A stretch of DNA of 49,060 nucleotides from Planctomycetota bacterium (GTDB lineage: Bacteria; Planctomycetota; UBA1135; GCA-002748355): the NCBI GenBank assembly GCA_011321845.1, contig DROQ01000254.1:1-49060 (forward strand), written 5' to 3'. The notes beneath the pieces were generated by a model, which ran no database searches, was not told where the DNA came from, and saw only the letters and a list, made by a program, of their open reading frames with translations. Position 1 is the first letter of the stretch. Each line of letters begins with the position of its first letter. Position numbers and translations under genes: made by a program. Below, piece by piece: positions 19,370 through 28,477 of the stretch.

Positions 19370-20944
19370 ATGCTCCAATCCCTCGATTATGTGGTCATCG
19401 TTCTCTATCTCTTAATTGTTGCCGCAATTGGGTTTTGGGCGAGTCGAGGGCAGAGGAACACTGAGGACTATTTTTTGGGGGGACACAAGATCCCCTGGTG
19501 GGCGGCAGGGCTCTCCCTGATTGCAACCGCGACGAGCGCCCTGACCTTCATGGGGGCGCCTATCCAATCCCTGAAGGGGGACTGGACCTACCTGCAGCTC
19601 TCCTTCGGGGGGATTATCGGCTACTTTCTGGTCGCCCACCTGATCATCGGTGTCTACTACAAGGCGAAAGTCTTTACCGTCTACGGCTACTTGAACCAGC
19701 GCTTCGGACCGCTCACGCGCAACATGAGCGGGATCCTGTTCTTCATCGGAAGGAGTCTGGGGAGTGGAGTGCGGCTCTACGGGGCGGCCATCGCCCTCAA
19801 TGTCCTGGCCGGGATCGATTTCTACCTGGCCATCGCGGCCATCTCCATCGTGGCAGTCCTCTACACCATCGCGGGAGGGATCAAGTCCGTGATCTGGACG
19901 GATGTGATCCAGGGACTCCTGCTCTTCGGCGGGGGAGTCATCGCACTCTTTTATTTGGCCGGCTCCGTCGAAGGGGGCTTCTGGGGAGGGATCGAAAAGG
20001 TCGCCGCCGGCACCTGGGCCCCCGATTCCGCTCATCCGGATTTCCTGGTCTCCAAGCTTCGGATCTTCGACTTCAGCTCCAACCCTTTTAAGACTTCCTA
20101 TTCTTTTATCGGGGGAGTGATCGGGACCATCTTTATGACCATGGCCATGTTCGGGACGGACCAGGACATGATCCAACGGACCTTGACCTGCAAGGATTCC
20201 AAGGATGGGAAACGCTCGATCTGGATGAGCGCCTTGTTGAACATTCCCATCGTCATCCTCTTCCTCCTCGTGGGGAGTTTCCTATGGCTCAAGCTGGGTG
20301 GGGACCAGGGGGCGGCCAAGGTTGCGGAACTGCTTGCGAATAAAGCTGGAGAAGCGGACCCGGGAAAGGGATACGACTACATCTTTCCTTACTATGTCCT
20401 GACCCATCTCCCCGCGGGCATCAAGGGGATGATCATGGTGGGCCTCTTCGCGGCCGCCATGTCGAGCCTGGATTCGGCCATCGCGGCGCTCTCCTCCACC
20501 GCGGTGAAAAATTTCTGGGAACCCTACTTCGACCGTGGAAAGGACGAGGCGCACTACCTCAAGGTCTCCCGACTCTTCGCCGTGGTCTTCGGCCTCATCC
20601 TCACGATCGTCGCTGTGGGGGTCTATTGGAGCAAGTCCTCCGGAAACGCCAGGGAGGGATTCGGGGTTCTCATGCTGGGGCTCAAGGTGCTCTCCTGGAT
20701 CTTCCCTCCTCTGCTGGGGATTGTTCTGCTGGGAATCCTGACCAGGCGGGGCTCCGACTGGGGAAACATCCTGGCCTTTTCTCTCGGGATCGCCATTCTC
20801 CTTTACGTGGAATTCGGGATGACACCGGATCAAAGGCCCTGGGCTTGGGTCTGGAATTCGGTCTTTGGAACTCTCATCAGTTTTGGGGTAGGAGCATTGT
20901 TCCGCCAACCCCAGAGGACCTCGCCGGCGGAGGTGGAAGGATGA
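19370..20944 (+). CDS. Sodium:solute symporter (SSS family)
   Basis: 524 residues with about 13 hydrophobic segments, the standard SSS topology. Characteristic features are the N-terminal VVIVLYLLIVAAIGFWASRG, NTEDYFLGGHKIPWWAAGLS, the sodium-site helix ATATSALTFMGAP, the conserved GGIKSVIWTDVIQ, the cytoplasmic MFGTDQDMIQRTLTCKD, and AAMSSLDSAIAALSSTAVKN. SSS members carry sugars, amino acids or organic acids with Na+. The substrate is not shown by the sequence. The next two genes overlap it and encode a glucosaminidase and a glycosidase-like lipoprotein, so an amino-sugar or murein fragment is the likely cargo (inference). Confidence 0.93.
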   Translation: MLQSLDYVVIVLYLLIVAAIGFWASRGQRNTEDYFLGGHKIPWWAAGLSLIATATSALTFMGAPIQSLKGDWTYLQLSFGGIIGYFLVAHLIIGVYYKAKVFTVYGYLNQRFGPLTRNMSGILFFIGRSLGSGVRLYGAAIALNVLAGIDFYLAIAAISIVAVLYTIAGGIKSVIWTDVIQGLLLFGGGVIALFYLAGSVEGGFWGGIEKVAAGTWAPDSAHPDFLVSKLRIFDFSSNPFKTSYSFIGGVIGTIFMTMAMFGTDQDMIQRTLTCKDSKDGKRSIWMSALLNIPIVILFLLVGSFLWLKLGGDQGAAKVAELLANKAGEADPGKGYDYIFPYYVLTHLPAGIKGMIMVGLFAAAMSSLDSAIAALSSTAVKNFWEPYFDRGKDEAHYLKVSRLFAVVFGLILTIVAVGVYWSKSSGNAREGFGVLMLGLKVLSWIFPPLLGIVLLGILTRRGSDWGNILAFSLGIAILLYVEFGMTPDQRPWAWVWNSVFGTLISFGVGALFRQPQRTSPAEVEG

Positions 20945-22485
20945 ACAAGCACGAGATTCCCCCTGGTGGCGCCCGCCTCATGGTGGGCTTCGACGGGGTG
21001 GAGGCCACGGAGGAGTTGGGAGAACTCTTGTTGGAGACGGGGGCCCGCTCGGTCATTCTCTTTACCCGAAACCTTGTGGACGCCGCGCAGGCCCAGGAGC
21101 TGATCGCGGGGATCCGCGAACTGGTCCCCTGGCCTCTCCTGATCGCCATCGACCAGGAGGGGGGCTGTGTGGTGCGACTCACTCGGGGCGTGACGGTGTT
21201 CCCCGGAAACATGGCTCTAGGAGCGGCCGGAGATCCAAGTCTGGCCCTGGCCCAGGGCCGGGAATCGGGGAGGCAGCTCAGCGCGATCGGTGTCGATCTT
21301 AATCTCGCGCCGGTGGTGGACTTGCAGACCAACCCCCGGAATCCGGGGATCGGAATCCGCTCCTTTGGAAGCCACAGGGCGCAGGCCCTGGCATTGGCGA
21401 GGGCCTACATCGATGGGCACATGGAGGAGGGTGTGGGCTGCTGCCTCAAGCACTTTCCGGGCAAGGGGGCGGCTTCGGTGGACGCGCACATCGACCTCCC
21501 TGTCCTGGACCTGCCTGTGGAGGAGTTCCGGGATCCGCATATCGAGATCTTCAGGGATCTCTGCGAGGGGAGGGAGGACATCGCCCTGATGAGCACCCAC
21601 ATCGTCGTGAAGGGTTTGGACGGGGAAAATCCCGCAACCTTCTCGCGGGCGGTCATGCATGGGCTCCTGCGCGAGGAGCTGGGTTTTCGCGGGCTCAGCA
21701 TTGCGGACGATCTGGAGATGGGGGCGATCGCCAAGTACCACGAGGTTCCCGAAGCAGCGCTCCGAGCGGCGGCGGTGGGGCATGACCTCGTCCCCATCTG
21801 CCACAGCAGCGAGGCGCAGAGAGCTGCGGCCCAGGCCTTGCAGCGAGGGCTCTCGGAGGGGAGTCTGGACCCCGAGGAGCACCGGGCGGCCTGTGCGCGG
21901 ATCGCGGCTTTTTCGGCACGCTCCCGGGGGGGGCCGCTTGTGGATCCCTCCGAAGGGGACCGCCTTGCCGCCGAGATCGCGCAGAGAGCGGTCCACCTCT
22001 TCGCGGATCCCCAGGGCCTCCTTCCCATCCAGGGAGAACAGTCCCTCCTGGTCTTGGCCACGGAGCCTTTCTCGGTCGTGGGAGTGGAAGAGGAGGCGGA
22101 ACAGGATTTCGCCGGGATGCTTAAGAGGCTATTCGCTTCGCCCCGCTCGGGCCTTACGGAGGTGCGGACCCTGGGGGCGGAGCTGAACGAAGAAGGGGTG
22201 GGGGAGTTGCTCGAAGCGGCCAAAGGTTTCGACCGGGTGGTTTTGATGACCTGGAACGCCCTGGGGATCTCGGCCCAACGCTTTCTTCTCGAAGAGTTCT
22301 CCCGTAACCTCAGGGACCGGCTCGTTGTCGTCCATTCGAGGAACCCCTTCGATCAAATTTTCGTGCCGAATGGGGTGACCGCTCTGACGGCTTTTGGGTA
22401 TAGAATCGGTCAGTTCGAGGCGATCGCCGCCGTCCTCCTGGGGCGGGCGAGAGCGCAGGCTCCTTTCCCCGCGGAATGGAAATGA
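20941..22485 (+). CDS. nagZ: Beta-N-acetylhexosaminidase (glycoside hydrolase family 3, NagZ-like)
   Basis: 514 residues. The N-terminal GH3 barrel (about 1-330) carries IDQEGGCVVRLT, LNLAPVVDLQTNP, CLKHFPGKGAASVDAHIDLP (the acid/base His loop) and LSIADDLEMGAI with the nucleophile Asp. A further 180 residues, absent from the 341-residue E. coli NagZ, resemble the second GH3 domain of longer relatives. It removes GlcNAc from murein fragments or other glycans. No signal peptide is seen, so it is probably cytoplasmic and acts after import by the symporter. Its ATG overlaps the symporter stop as ATGA, preceded by GGAGGTGGAAGG. Confidence 0.9.
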   Translation: MNKHEIPPGGARLMVGFDGVEATEELGELLLETGARSVILFTRNLVDAAQAQELIAGIRELVPWPLLIAIDQEGGCVVRLTRGVTVFPGNMALGAAGDPSLALAQGRESGRQLSAIGVDLNLAPVVDLQTNPRNPGIGIRSFGSHRAQALALARAYIDGHMEEGVGCCLKHFPGKGAASVDAHIDLPVLDLPVEEFRDPHIEIFRDLCEGREDIALMSTHIVVKGLDGENPATFSRAVMHGLLREELGFRGLSIADDLEMGAIAKYHEVPEAALRAAAVGHDLVPICHSSEAQRAAAQALQRGLSEGSLDPEEHRAACARIAAFSARSRGGPLVDPSEGDRLAAEIAQRAVHLFADPQGLLPIQGEQSLLVLATEPFSVVGVEEEAEQDFAGMLKRLFASPRSGLTEVRTLGAELNEEGVGELLEAAKGFDRVVLMTWNALGISAQRFLLEEFSRNLRDRLVVVHSRNPFDQIFVPNGVTALTAFGYRIGQFEAIAAVLLGRARAQAPFPAEWK

Positions 22486-23723
22486 AAGCTAGAATCCTCA
22501 CCCTTCTCCTTTTCTTGATTTCGGCCTTGAGCACGGGTTGCAGCTTCCTCCCAAAGAGAATCGAGGATGTGCGCTATGCCATCTGGGTGACACGCTGGGA
22601 TTACCGGACCGAGGCCGATGTCCGGAACATCATCAAGAACTGCGCGCAGGGAGGCTTCGACACCGTCCTCTTCCAAGTCCGGGGGAATGGGACGGTCTTC
22701 TATCGTTCCGACATCGAGCCTTGGTCGGAGGAGTTCGGTTTCCAGGACCCCGGTTTCGATCCTTTGGCGGTCGCTTGTGATGAGGCCGGCAAGCAGGGAT
22801 TGGCACTGCACGCCTGGGTCAACGCCGTTCCCGGCTGGAGAGGGATCGATCCCCCGACAACAAGGGATGGCAAGCCTTTCCTTCGGCAGTTGTATTACCT
22901 GAGGCCCGGTTGGTTTCTCAAGGACCAGTTCGGAAACCGCCAGCCCCTGCAGAAGGACTATTACGTGGCTCTCAACCCTTGCCTTCCCGAGGTCCGTGAA
23001 TACATCGCTTCCATCTGCGGGGAGATCGCTTCCCGCTATCCGGTCGCGGGCATCCATCTCGACTACATCCGTTTCCTGGAAAAGAAAAAGGACGCTCAGG
23101 GGCGCCCGCTGGACTATCCCAGGGATCGTGTGAGTGTGGGCTTTTTCGAGCGGGAGACGGGTCTTACTCTTGGGGAGCATCCCGAGGCCTGGGAGCAGTG
23201 GAAGACGGATAAGGTCACCCAGTTGGTGGAGCTTTGCCGCAAAGCTGTGCGTCGGGTGAACCGTAGGGCTTCGCTCACTGCGGCCGTCATGCGGACTCCA
23301 GAGAGAGCGATCAAGCAGGTCCACCAGGACTGGCCGACTTGGGTGCGTAGGGGGTATGTGGACGGGGTCTTTCCCATGCAGTACGACCGCAATGACGACC
23401 GCTTCGCTCGGCGGGTCCAGGCCTGCGCCCAGGCCGTTCCTCCGGACCGGCTGATCATGGGGATCGGTGTCTATCTCCACAAAGACCCTGCCCAGACGCT
23501 TCGGCAGATGGAGATCGCCTTCAAAGCGGGTTGCAGGGGCGTGAGTTTTTTCGCGTATACATCTTTTTTCAAGGGCGCCCAGGGCGATCCTGTCCCTGGA
23601 AAAGCCAAAAACCCCAAGGACCCAGCCGCTCCTTCGGAGGCCTTGCTCCGGAGCAAGAGAAGGATGAAGATCCTCCCACGCCTCCAGAGCGAGCCAAGTC
23701 GAACGCGAAGAGGCGGAGGTTAA
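22482..23723 (+). CDS. Family-10-type glycosyl hydrolase-like lipoprotein (GHL10/YngK)
   Basis: About 413 residues. The N-terminal signal MKARILTLLLFLISALSTGC ends in a lipobox Cys, so it is anchored in a membrane. The barrel begins RYAIWVTRWDYRTEADVRNI, then FDTVLFQVRGNGTVFYRS, GLALHAWVNAVPGW, VAGIHLDYIRF and VDGVFPMQYDRND, all typical of the GHL10 family (Pfam PF02638, includes YngK). The family probably cleaves wall glycans, but activity is little tested. The C-terminus past residue 370 is Lys/Arg/Pro-rich and disordered. The ATG at 22482 overlaps the nagZ stop as ATGA, as at the previous junction; an ATG six bases upstream is an alternative. Last gene of the symporter operon. Confidence 0.88.
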   Translation: MKARILTLLLFLISALSTGCSFLPKRIEDVRYAIWVTRWDYRTEADVRNIIKNCAQGGFDTVLFQVRGNGTVFYRSDIEPWSEEFGFQDPGFDPLAVACDEAGKQGLALHAWVNAVPGWRGIDPPTTRDGKPFLRQLYYLRPGWFLKDQFGNRQPLQKDYYVALNPCLPEVREYIASICGEIASRYPVAGIHLDYIRFLEKKKDAQGRPLDYPRDRVSVGFFERETGLTLGEHPEAWEQWKTDKVTQLVELCRKAVRRVNRRASLTAAVMRTPERAIKQVHQDWPTWVRRGYVDGVFPMQYDRNDDRFARRVQACAQAVPPDRLIMGIGVYLHKDPAQTLRQMEIAFKAGCRGVSFFAYTSFFKGAQGDPVPGKAKNPKDPAAPSEALLRSKRRMKILPRLQSEPSRTRRGGG

Positions 23724-23802
23724 ACCTCCCTGCCATGGGGGATTGGGAGAGCAAAACGGAAAACGGAAGATGGCTTTCTCCCCTGGTGGAGAGGGCCTGC
23801 GA

Positions 23803-23900
23803 GGAGGAGGATCGGGGCTGGTGTCCCGCCTGGTCTTCAAAACCAGTGGTCGGCGACCCGAGTCGTTGACGGTGGGTTCGATTCCCATCCTCTTCCGCCA
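23803..23900 (+). tRNA. selC: tRNA-Sec (anticodon TCA)
   Basis: 98 bases including an encoded CCA. An 8-bp acceptor stem (ggaggagg with cctcttcc, one G-U) is stacked on a 5-bp T stem (gtggg/cccat), the 8+5 plan of bacterial tRNA-Sec. The D stem is cgggg/tcccg. The anticodon stem is ctggt/accag with loop cttcaaa, anticodon TCA at 23837-23839. The variable arm is a 9-bp stem (gtcggcgac/gtcgttgac, two G-U) with a four-base loop. Discriminator G. A short T run follows. It inserts selenocysteine at in-frame UGA codons with SelA, SelB and SelD, none of which is in the window. Confidence 0.95.
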
Positions 23901-24023
23901 TTTTTCTCCCTGAAAAGGATCGCTTGCCCTTTGTGGGGTCGAAAAATTTCCTTTAGAATGCGATCTTTTCTTATCTTTGTTTTCATTCCTCTCGTTCCCT
24001 CAAACTCCTGGAGGCTCTTTCAA

Positions 24024-25118
24024 ATGAAGCATTCCTTCCTCCTCTCGGCCGCGGTTGCGACCCTCTCCACCACGGCCTTTTCCCAGTTGAAGCATGTCGT
24101 TGTTCCGGCTTCCGCCGCGACCAAGGATGGCACGAGCTACCACTGGTGCCCCACGAGGTACAACCCCAACCACACGCAGTGTTTTTATTCCTCCAAGACG
24201 GTGGGAACCGGCTTCAAGATCTTCCGCGAGATCGGCATCCGCTCCGACGCGGTGCGCACCACGAGCGCGGTGAACAAAACCTGGGACATTGAGATCCAGA
24301 TGTCCAACATCTCCCAGGCTCCAGGCAAGCACTCCTGGCTGTTCTCCAAAAACCTCGTGGGCGGGACCAAGGTCTTCCCCCGCAAGAAGATCAGCCTCCC
24401 TGCTCCCACCAAGCCGCCTGCAGGCAAGCCTGCGGCGTTCTTCCGCATTCCCTTGGCCAAGCCCTTCCTCTACAAGAACCAGACCCTTGTGGTGGACTTC
24501 CAGACCTTCGGTCTCAAGGAGACCAAGTACTGGTACGCGGACGCCCAGGACTTCACGATCACGGGGAACAACCCCGATTACGGGGGAGCAAAGATCACTT
24601 CCACGGCCTGCCCCACCAACTTCACGATGTACCGCGCGGGTGGGAACTGGCCCGGTGGAGCCATCGGTTTCTATGGGTACTCCCGCGTCCAGGCCAACAC
24701 GGCCAAGCCCGGGTTCCTGATTCTTGGGGCCAGCAACACGAAATGGGGCGCCTTTACCCTTCCCCTTGACCTCACGGTCGCCGGGGCCAAGGGCTGTAAG
24801 CTTGGAGTCAGCATGGACATTCTCATCCCGACCGTGACCGAGAAAACCCGGGCCGATGGTTATGTTTCCAACGACCTCCCCATTCCCAACATCTCCTCTC
24901 TCGGTGGGGTGACCATCCACGCCCAATACATGGTCGTGGACCCAGGTTTCAACTCTCTCAACCTCCGCTTCTCCAACACCTATTCCAACACCATCGGCAA
25001 GAACGGCTTCCCCAAGGCGATGGAAGGCTTCATGCTCTACAACTACTACAGCCAGCCCACTTATGACGTCGGAATCTACAACAAGACCCGCGCCCTGGTG
25101 CTCGAGCTCGGCTATTGA
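24024..25118 (+). CDS. Secreted protein of unknown function (lineage-specific type)
   Basis: 364 residues with signal peptide MKHSFLLSAAVATLSTTAFS and GGAGG ten bases before the ATG; a longer in-frame extension without such a site is rejected. The mature part is beta-rich. One region with conserved aromatic residues (DGTSYHWCPTRYNPNHTQCF) is followed by TWDIEIQMSNISQAPG and a C-terminal block GFLILGASNTKWGAFTLPLD then GCKLGVSMDILIPT. This kind of C-terminal block recurs, to my recollection, in large families of secreted planctomycetal proteins. No enzymatic motif is seen. Convergent with rlmN. Confidence 0.82.
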   Translation: MKHSFLLSAAVATLSTTAFSQLKHVVVPASAATKDGTSYHWCPTRYNPNHTQCFYSSKTVGTGFKIFREIGIRSDAVRTTSAVNKTWDIEIQMSNISQAPGKHSWLFSKNLVGGTKVFPRKKISLPAPTKPPAGKPAAFFRIPLAKPFLYKNQTLVVDFQTFGLKETKYWYADAQDFTITGNNPDYGGAKITSTACPTNFTMYRAGGNWPGGAIGFYGYSRVQANTAKPGFLILGASNTKWGAFTLPLDLTVAGAKGCKLGVSMDILIPTVTEKTRADGYVSNDLPIPNISSLGGVTIHAQYMVVDPGFNSLNLRFSNTYSNTIGKNGFPKAMEGFMLYNYYSQPTYDVGIYNKTRALVLELGY

Positions 25119-25146
25119 TCCTCAGCTTTTTTCTACAGTAGATGGT

Positions 25147-26214
25147 CTAAGCCGGCTCTACGAGCTGGTTTAGGCGAAGCTGTCCGCAGGCGGCGTTTCG
25201 ATCACGCCCCCTGCGGCGGCGAAGGGTCACCTTGAGGCCTCCCTCCTCGAGGATTTCCCGAAAGCGCTCCACACGCTCGGGTTCGGGAGAGAAGAGGTCC
25301 TGGATCTCCTCGACAGGATTCCATGGAATGAGGTTGACCTTGCCCCTCTGTTTCTGGAGGAGGCGGACGAGCGCCCGGGCATGCTGGGGTTCGTCGTTCC
25401 GGTTCCTGAGGAGAACGATCTCGAAGGTCGGTTCCCTTCCCGTGAGCCTGAAATAATCCTGGCTCGCTTGTACCAAGACTTCGGGCTCTTCGGTGGCGGT
25501 GGGGACGAGCTGTTTGCGAAGCTCTGCATCCGCCGCGTGGAGAGAGAGGGCCAATCCATAGGGATGGCCCGAGCGCGCGAAGCGTCGGATCCGCTCCGAA
25601 GTCCCGGAGGTGGAGACCGTGATTCTCCGGGCGGAGAAGCCATGGTTTCGAACGATCCGCTCAAGAGCCGGGAGCAGCTCAGCCAGGTTGAGCATGGGTT
25701 CTCCCAGGCCCATGACTACGATATTGGTCAGGGGAGTTTCTCCCAGCTCCTGGCGGGCAAGGAGAAACTGTTCGATGAGTTCTTCACTCCCCAGGTTCCG
25801 CCGCACACCGTAGAGCCCCGAAGCGCAGAAGATGCAGGCGATGGGGCAGCCCACCTGGGAGGACATGCAGAGGGTGTTCCGCCTGCCCTCGGGGATCAAC
25901 ACCATTTCGATGGATTCTCCGTCCTCGAGCTTAAGGAGGTATTTTTTCGTTCCCTCCTCGGCCACACTGGTTTTCAGGACCGTGGAGGTGGAGAGGCGCA
26001 TCCTTCGGGCGAGCCGCTGCCGGAGAACCTTGGAAAGGTTGGAGATTCGCTCCCAGTCCAGGACCCCTTTTTGATGCACCCATTCGGCCAGGATGCGACC
26101 GTGAAAGGCTTTGCCTCCCTCGGCGGCCACCAAGGCCTCGAGTTCACTGGGGCTGAGCCCCCGGGCGAGGGGGAGCCGGTTCGCCCCAGGGGCTCTGGGG
26201 GACTCTCCGGGCAT
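25147..26214 (-). CDS. rlmN: Dual-specificity 23S rRNA/tRNA adenine-C2 methyltransferase
   Basis: Radical SAM enzyme that methylates C2 of A2503 in 23S rRNA and A37 of some tRNAs. 355 residues. The cluster motif CPIACIFCASG is CxxxCxxC. VVMGLGEPMLN, ITVSTSGTSERIRRFA, ALSLHAADAELRKQLVP and NLIPWNPVEE are family blocks. The second methyl-carrying Cys is in RNAACGQLRL near the C-terminus. Its ATG overlaps the clpX stop by one base (TGATG), so it is the fourth gene of the tig-clpP-clpX unit. Confidence 0.95.
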   Translation of the reverse strand: MPGESPRAPGANRLPLARGLSPSELEALVAAEGGKAFHGRILAEWVHQKGVLDWERISNLSKVLRQRLARRMRLSTSTVLKTSVAEEGTKKYLLKLEDGESIEMVLIPEGRRNTLCMSSQVGCPIACIFCASGLYGVRRNLGSEELIEQFLLARQELGETPLTNIVVMGLGEPMLNLAELLPALERIVRNHGFSARRITVSTSGTSERIRRFARSGHPYGLALSLHAADAELRKQLVPTATEEPEVLVQASQDYFRLTGREPTFEIVLLRNRNDEPQHARALVRLLQKQRGKVNLIPWNPVEEIQDLFSPEPERVERFREILEEGGLKVTLRRRRGRDRNAACGQLRLNQLVEPA

Positions 26215-27599
26215 CAGGCGCTCTCGCGTTCCTCCGGCTCTTTGGGATCCGGGGGGAGTGGGGGACGCTTGCGGGGTTTTCGAGGTTTTTTTCTGGTCTC
26301 GTCTCTTTTGAGGGGCGTGACCTTGGGTTTTTCCTTCCCCAGAACCGCCTCTTTGTGGATCGTGACCTGGATGGGCTCCTTGTGCGCGAGGTCGGGGAGC
26401 TGGAACCGAAGATCCATGAGCAGGTTCTCGATGACGGAGCGAAGGGCCCGAACCCCCGTCTCCCGTTTGAGAACGATGCCGGCGATCTCCATCAGGGCGC
26501 TGGGCGTGATCTCCAGTTTGCTGCCCTCCATCGTAAAGTAGGCCTGGTACTGTTTGATGATGGCGTTCTTGGGCCTGGTCATGACCTGGACCAGGTCCTC
26601 CTGTTTCAGGGAGTTGAGGGTCGCCACCACGGGGAGCCGGCCCACGAATTCCGGGATCAGACCGAATTCGATGAGGTCCTTCTGGTCCAAGTGGGCGAGC
26701 AGCCGGTCCCGTTCGGATTGGTGCGGGGTACCGCCGGGTTCGATCCTGGTTTCTTTGTTTTCCGTCTCTCCAAAGCCGATCACCGAATGGCCCAGGCGTC
26801 GGGAAATGGACTCTTCGACCCCCGTGAAGGTTCCGCCGCAGATGAAGAGGATGTTCTCGGTGTTGAATTGGATGTAGGACTGCTCGGGGTGCTTCCGTCC
26901 TCCGGCCGGGGGGACGTTGGCAACGGTTCCCTCCAGGATCTTGAGGAGGGCCTGCTGAACGCCTTCACCGGAGACGTCCCTTGTGATGGAAACATTCTGG
27001 GTTGTGCGTGAGATCTTGTCGATCTCGTCGATGTAGATGATCCCTTGCTGGGCCCTCTCGATGTCGAAGTTGGAGGCCTGCAACAGCTTCAGGAGGATGT
27101 TCTCGACGTCTTCGCCGACGTATCCGGCTTCGGTCAGGGTCGTGGCGTCGGCGATGGCGAAGGGAACGTCCAGGATGCGGGCCAAGGTCCGGGCGAGGAG
27201 GGTCTTGCCCGAGCCGGTGGGACCGACCAGTAGGATGTTGGATTTTTCGAGTTCGAGGTCGGGATTGTCTTCGAGCTTGGATTGGAGGCGGCGGTAGTGG
27301 GAATAGACTGCGACGGAGAGGACCTTTTTGGCCCCTTCCTGCCCGATGACATATTCGTCCAGGGCCTTGTTGATCTCGGCGGGGGTGGGGATGGATTTGG
27401 TGGAGAAGCCTCCATCTCCGGTCACCCTGGGGCGGCGCTTGCCATCCTCCTGGAGGATGGTGTTGCAGATGTCCACGCATTCGGCGCAGATGTAGATCCC
27501 CGGAGGACCAGCGATCAGGGGGCGGTCGAGCTGGTTGCGGGATTTTTCGCAAAAGGTGCAGCGCTCGACGCTCTTCCCGCGACTACCATTCTTTACCAT
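26214..27599 (-). CDS. clpX: ATP-dependent Clp protease ATP-binding subunit ClpX
   Basis: Hexameric AAA+ unfoldase that feeds substrates to ClpP. Zinc-binding domain: [11 protein letters not shown] then [11 protein letters not shown]. Walker A is [14 protein letters not shown], Walker [11 protein letters not shown], followed by [27 protein letters not shown] and [14 protein letters not shown]. The IGF-type ClpP-binding loop reads HSVIGFGE. 461 residues. The last 40 are an Arg/Lys/Pro-rich tail ([19 protein letters not shown]) not found in the E. coli protein. GAGGG precedes the ATG. Order tig-clpP-clpX is the classical one. Confidence 0.97.
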   Translation of the reverse strand: MVKNGSRGKSVERCTFCEKSRNQLDRPLIAGPPGIYICAECVDICNTILQEDGKRRPRVTGDGGFSTKSIPTPAEINKALDEYVIGQEGAKKVLSVAVYSHYRRLQSKLEDNPDLELEKSNILLVGPTGSGKTLLARTLARILDVPFAIADATTLTEAGYVGEDVENILLKLLQASNFDIERAQQGIIYIDEIDKISRTTQNVSITRDVSGEGVQQALLKILEGTVANVPPAGGRKHPEQSYIQFNTENILFICGGTFTGVEESISRRLGHSVIGFGETENKETRIEPGGTPHQSERDRLLAHLDQKDLIEFGLIPEFVGRLPVVATLNSLKQEDLVQVMTRPKNAIIKQYQAYFTMEGSKLEITPSALMEIAGIVLKRETGVRALRSVIENLLMDLRFQLPDLAHKEPIQVTIHKEAVLGKEKPKVTPLKRDETRKKPRKPRKRPPLPPDPKEPEERESA

Positions 27600-27740
27600 A
27601 GGGGGGGACCCTCAAATCCAGGGAAGGGGAAACCTCGCCCACCTTCCAGTTTCCATCGATTGTGACAAGAGGCCTATTGTAACCCCAGGAGGGTGGGGTG
27701 GGTGAAGGAAGTCCAAAGACTTGGAGAAAAGCCTGGAGGA

Positions 27741-28325
27741 TTACTCCAGGGTGATCACCTCGTCCACAAGGCCGAACTCCTTGGCCTCACTCGCGGACAT
27801 GTAGTAGTCGCGATCGGACTGTTTTTCAATGTAGTCGGGATCCTTCCCCGAATGGGTCGCCAGGATCTGGGCCAGGGTCCCCTTGAGTTTCAGGATTTCC
27901 TCGGCCTGGATGTGGATGTCCTGGGCCGTTCCCTGGACGCCTCCCCAGGGCTGGTGGATCATGATCCGGGAATGGGGGAGGGCGAAGCGCTGCCCCTTGG
28001 TTCCGGCGGCGAGAAGGACCGCGCCCATGCTGCTGGCTTGCCCGATGCAATAAGTGGCGATGGGGCAGTGCACGAATTGCATGGTGTCGTAGATGGCCAG
28101 CCCCGCTGTCACCGAACCTCCAGGGGAGTTGATGTAGAGGTTGATGGGTTGGGTCTTGTTCTCCTTTTGCAGGAAAAGGAGCTGGGCGATGACCACGTTC
28201 GCCAGAGGGTCCGTGAGTTCACTCCCAATGAAGATGATCCTGTCCTCGAGGAGACGGCTGTAGATGTCGTAGCTTCTTTCGCCACGGCCCGTTTTCTCGA
28301 CGACATAGGGGACGTAGTAACTCAT
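27741..28325 (-). CDS. clpP: ATP-dependent Clp protease proteolytic subunit ClpP
   Basis: Serine protease that forms the 14-subunit chamber. The catalytic triad is visible: Ser in [14 protein letters not shown], His in [11 protein letters not shown], Asp in the [10 protein letters not shown] region. [18 protein letters not shown] is the usual handle block. 194 residues when started at [10 protein letters not shown], where AGGAG lies nine bases upstream. A longer in-frame start exists, but the short one gives the family length and YVVE-type N-terminus. 141 bases separate it from clpX and 152 from tig. Confidence 0.96.
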   Translation of the reverse strand: MSYYVPYVVEKTGRGERSYDIYSRLLEDRIIFIGSELTDPLANVVIAQLLFLQKENKTQPINLYINSPGGSVTAGLAIYDTMQFVHCPIATYCIGQASSMGAVLLAAGTKGQRFALPHSRIMIHQPWGGVQGTAQDIHIQAEEILKLKGTLAQILATHSGKDPDYIEKQSDRDYYMSASEAKEFGLVDEVITLE

Positions 28326-28477
28326 GTAATCTCGCTCCTGTTTTCCTGAACGGGCTGGCATGTTCCTAGGCACCACCTATAGCCCGCATCCCTCCCGGAC
28401 CCAAGGAATCGTCCAAGATACGCTCCCACCGGAGTCTGGGGGAAGGCCCCCGATCCGACAAGGAGCTGAGCTGCGGC

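Noticed and set aside
23724-25118. Selenoprotein gene next to tRNA-Sec
   Set aside because: I looked for a frame resuming after an in-frame TGA near the tRNA and found none that gave a known selenoprotein motif.
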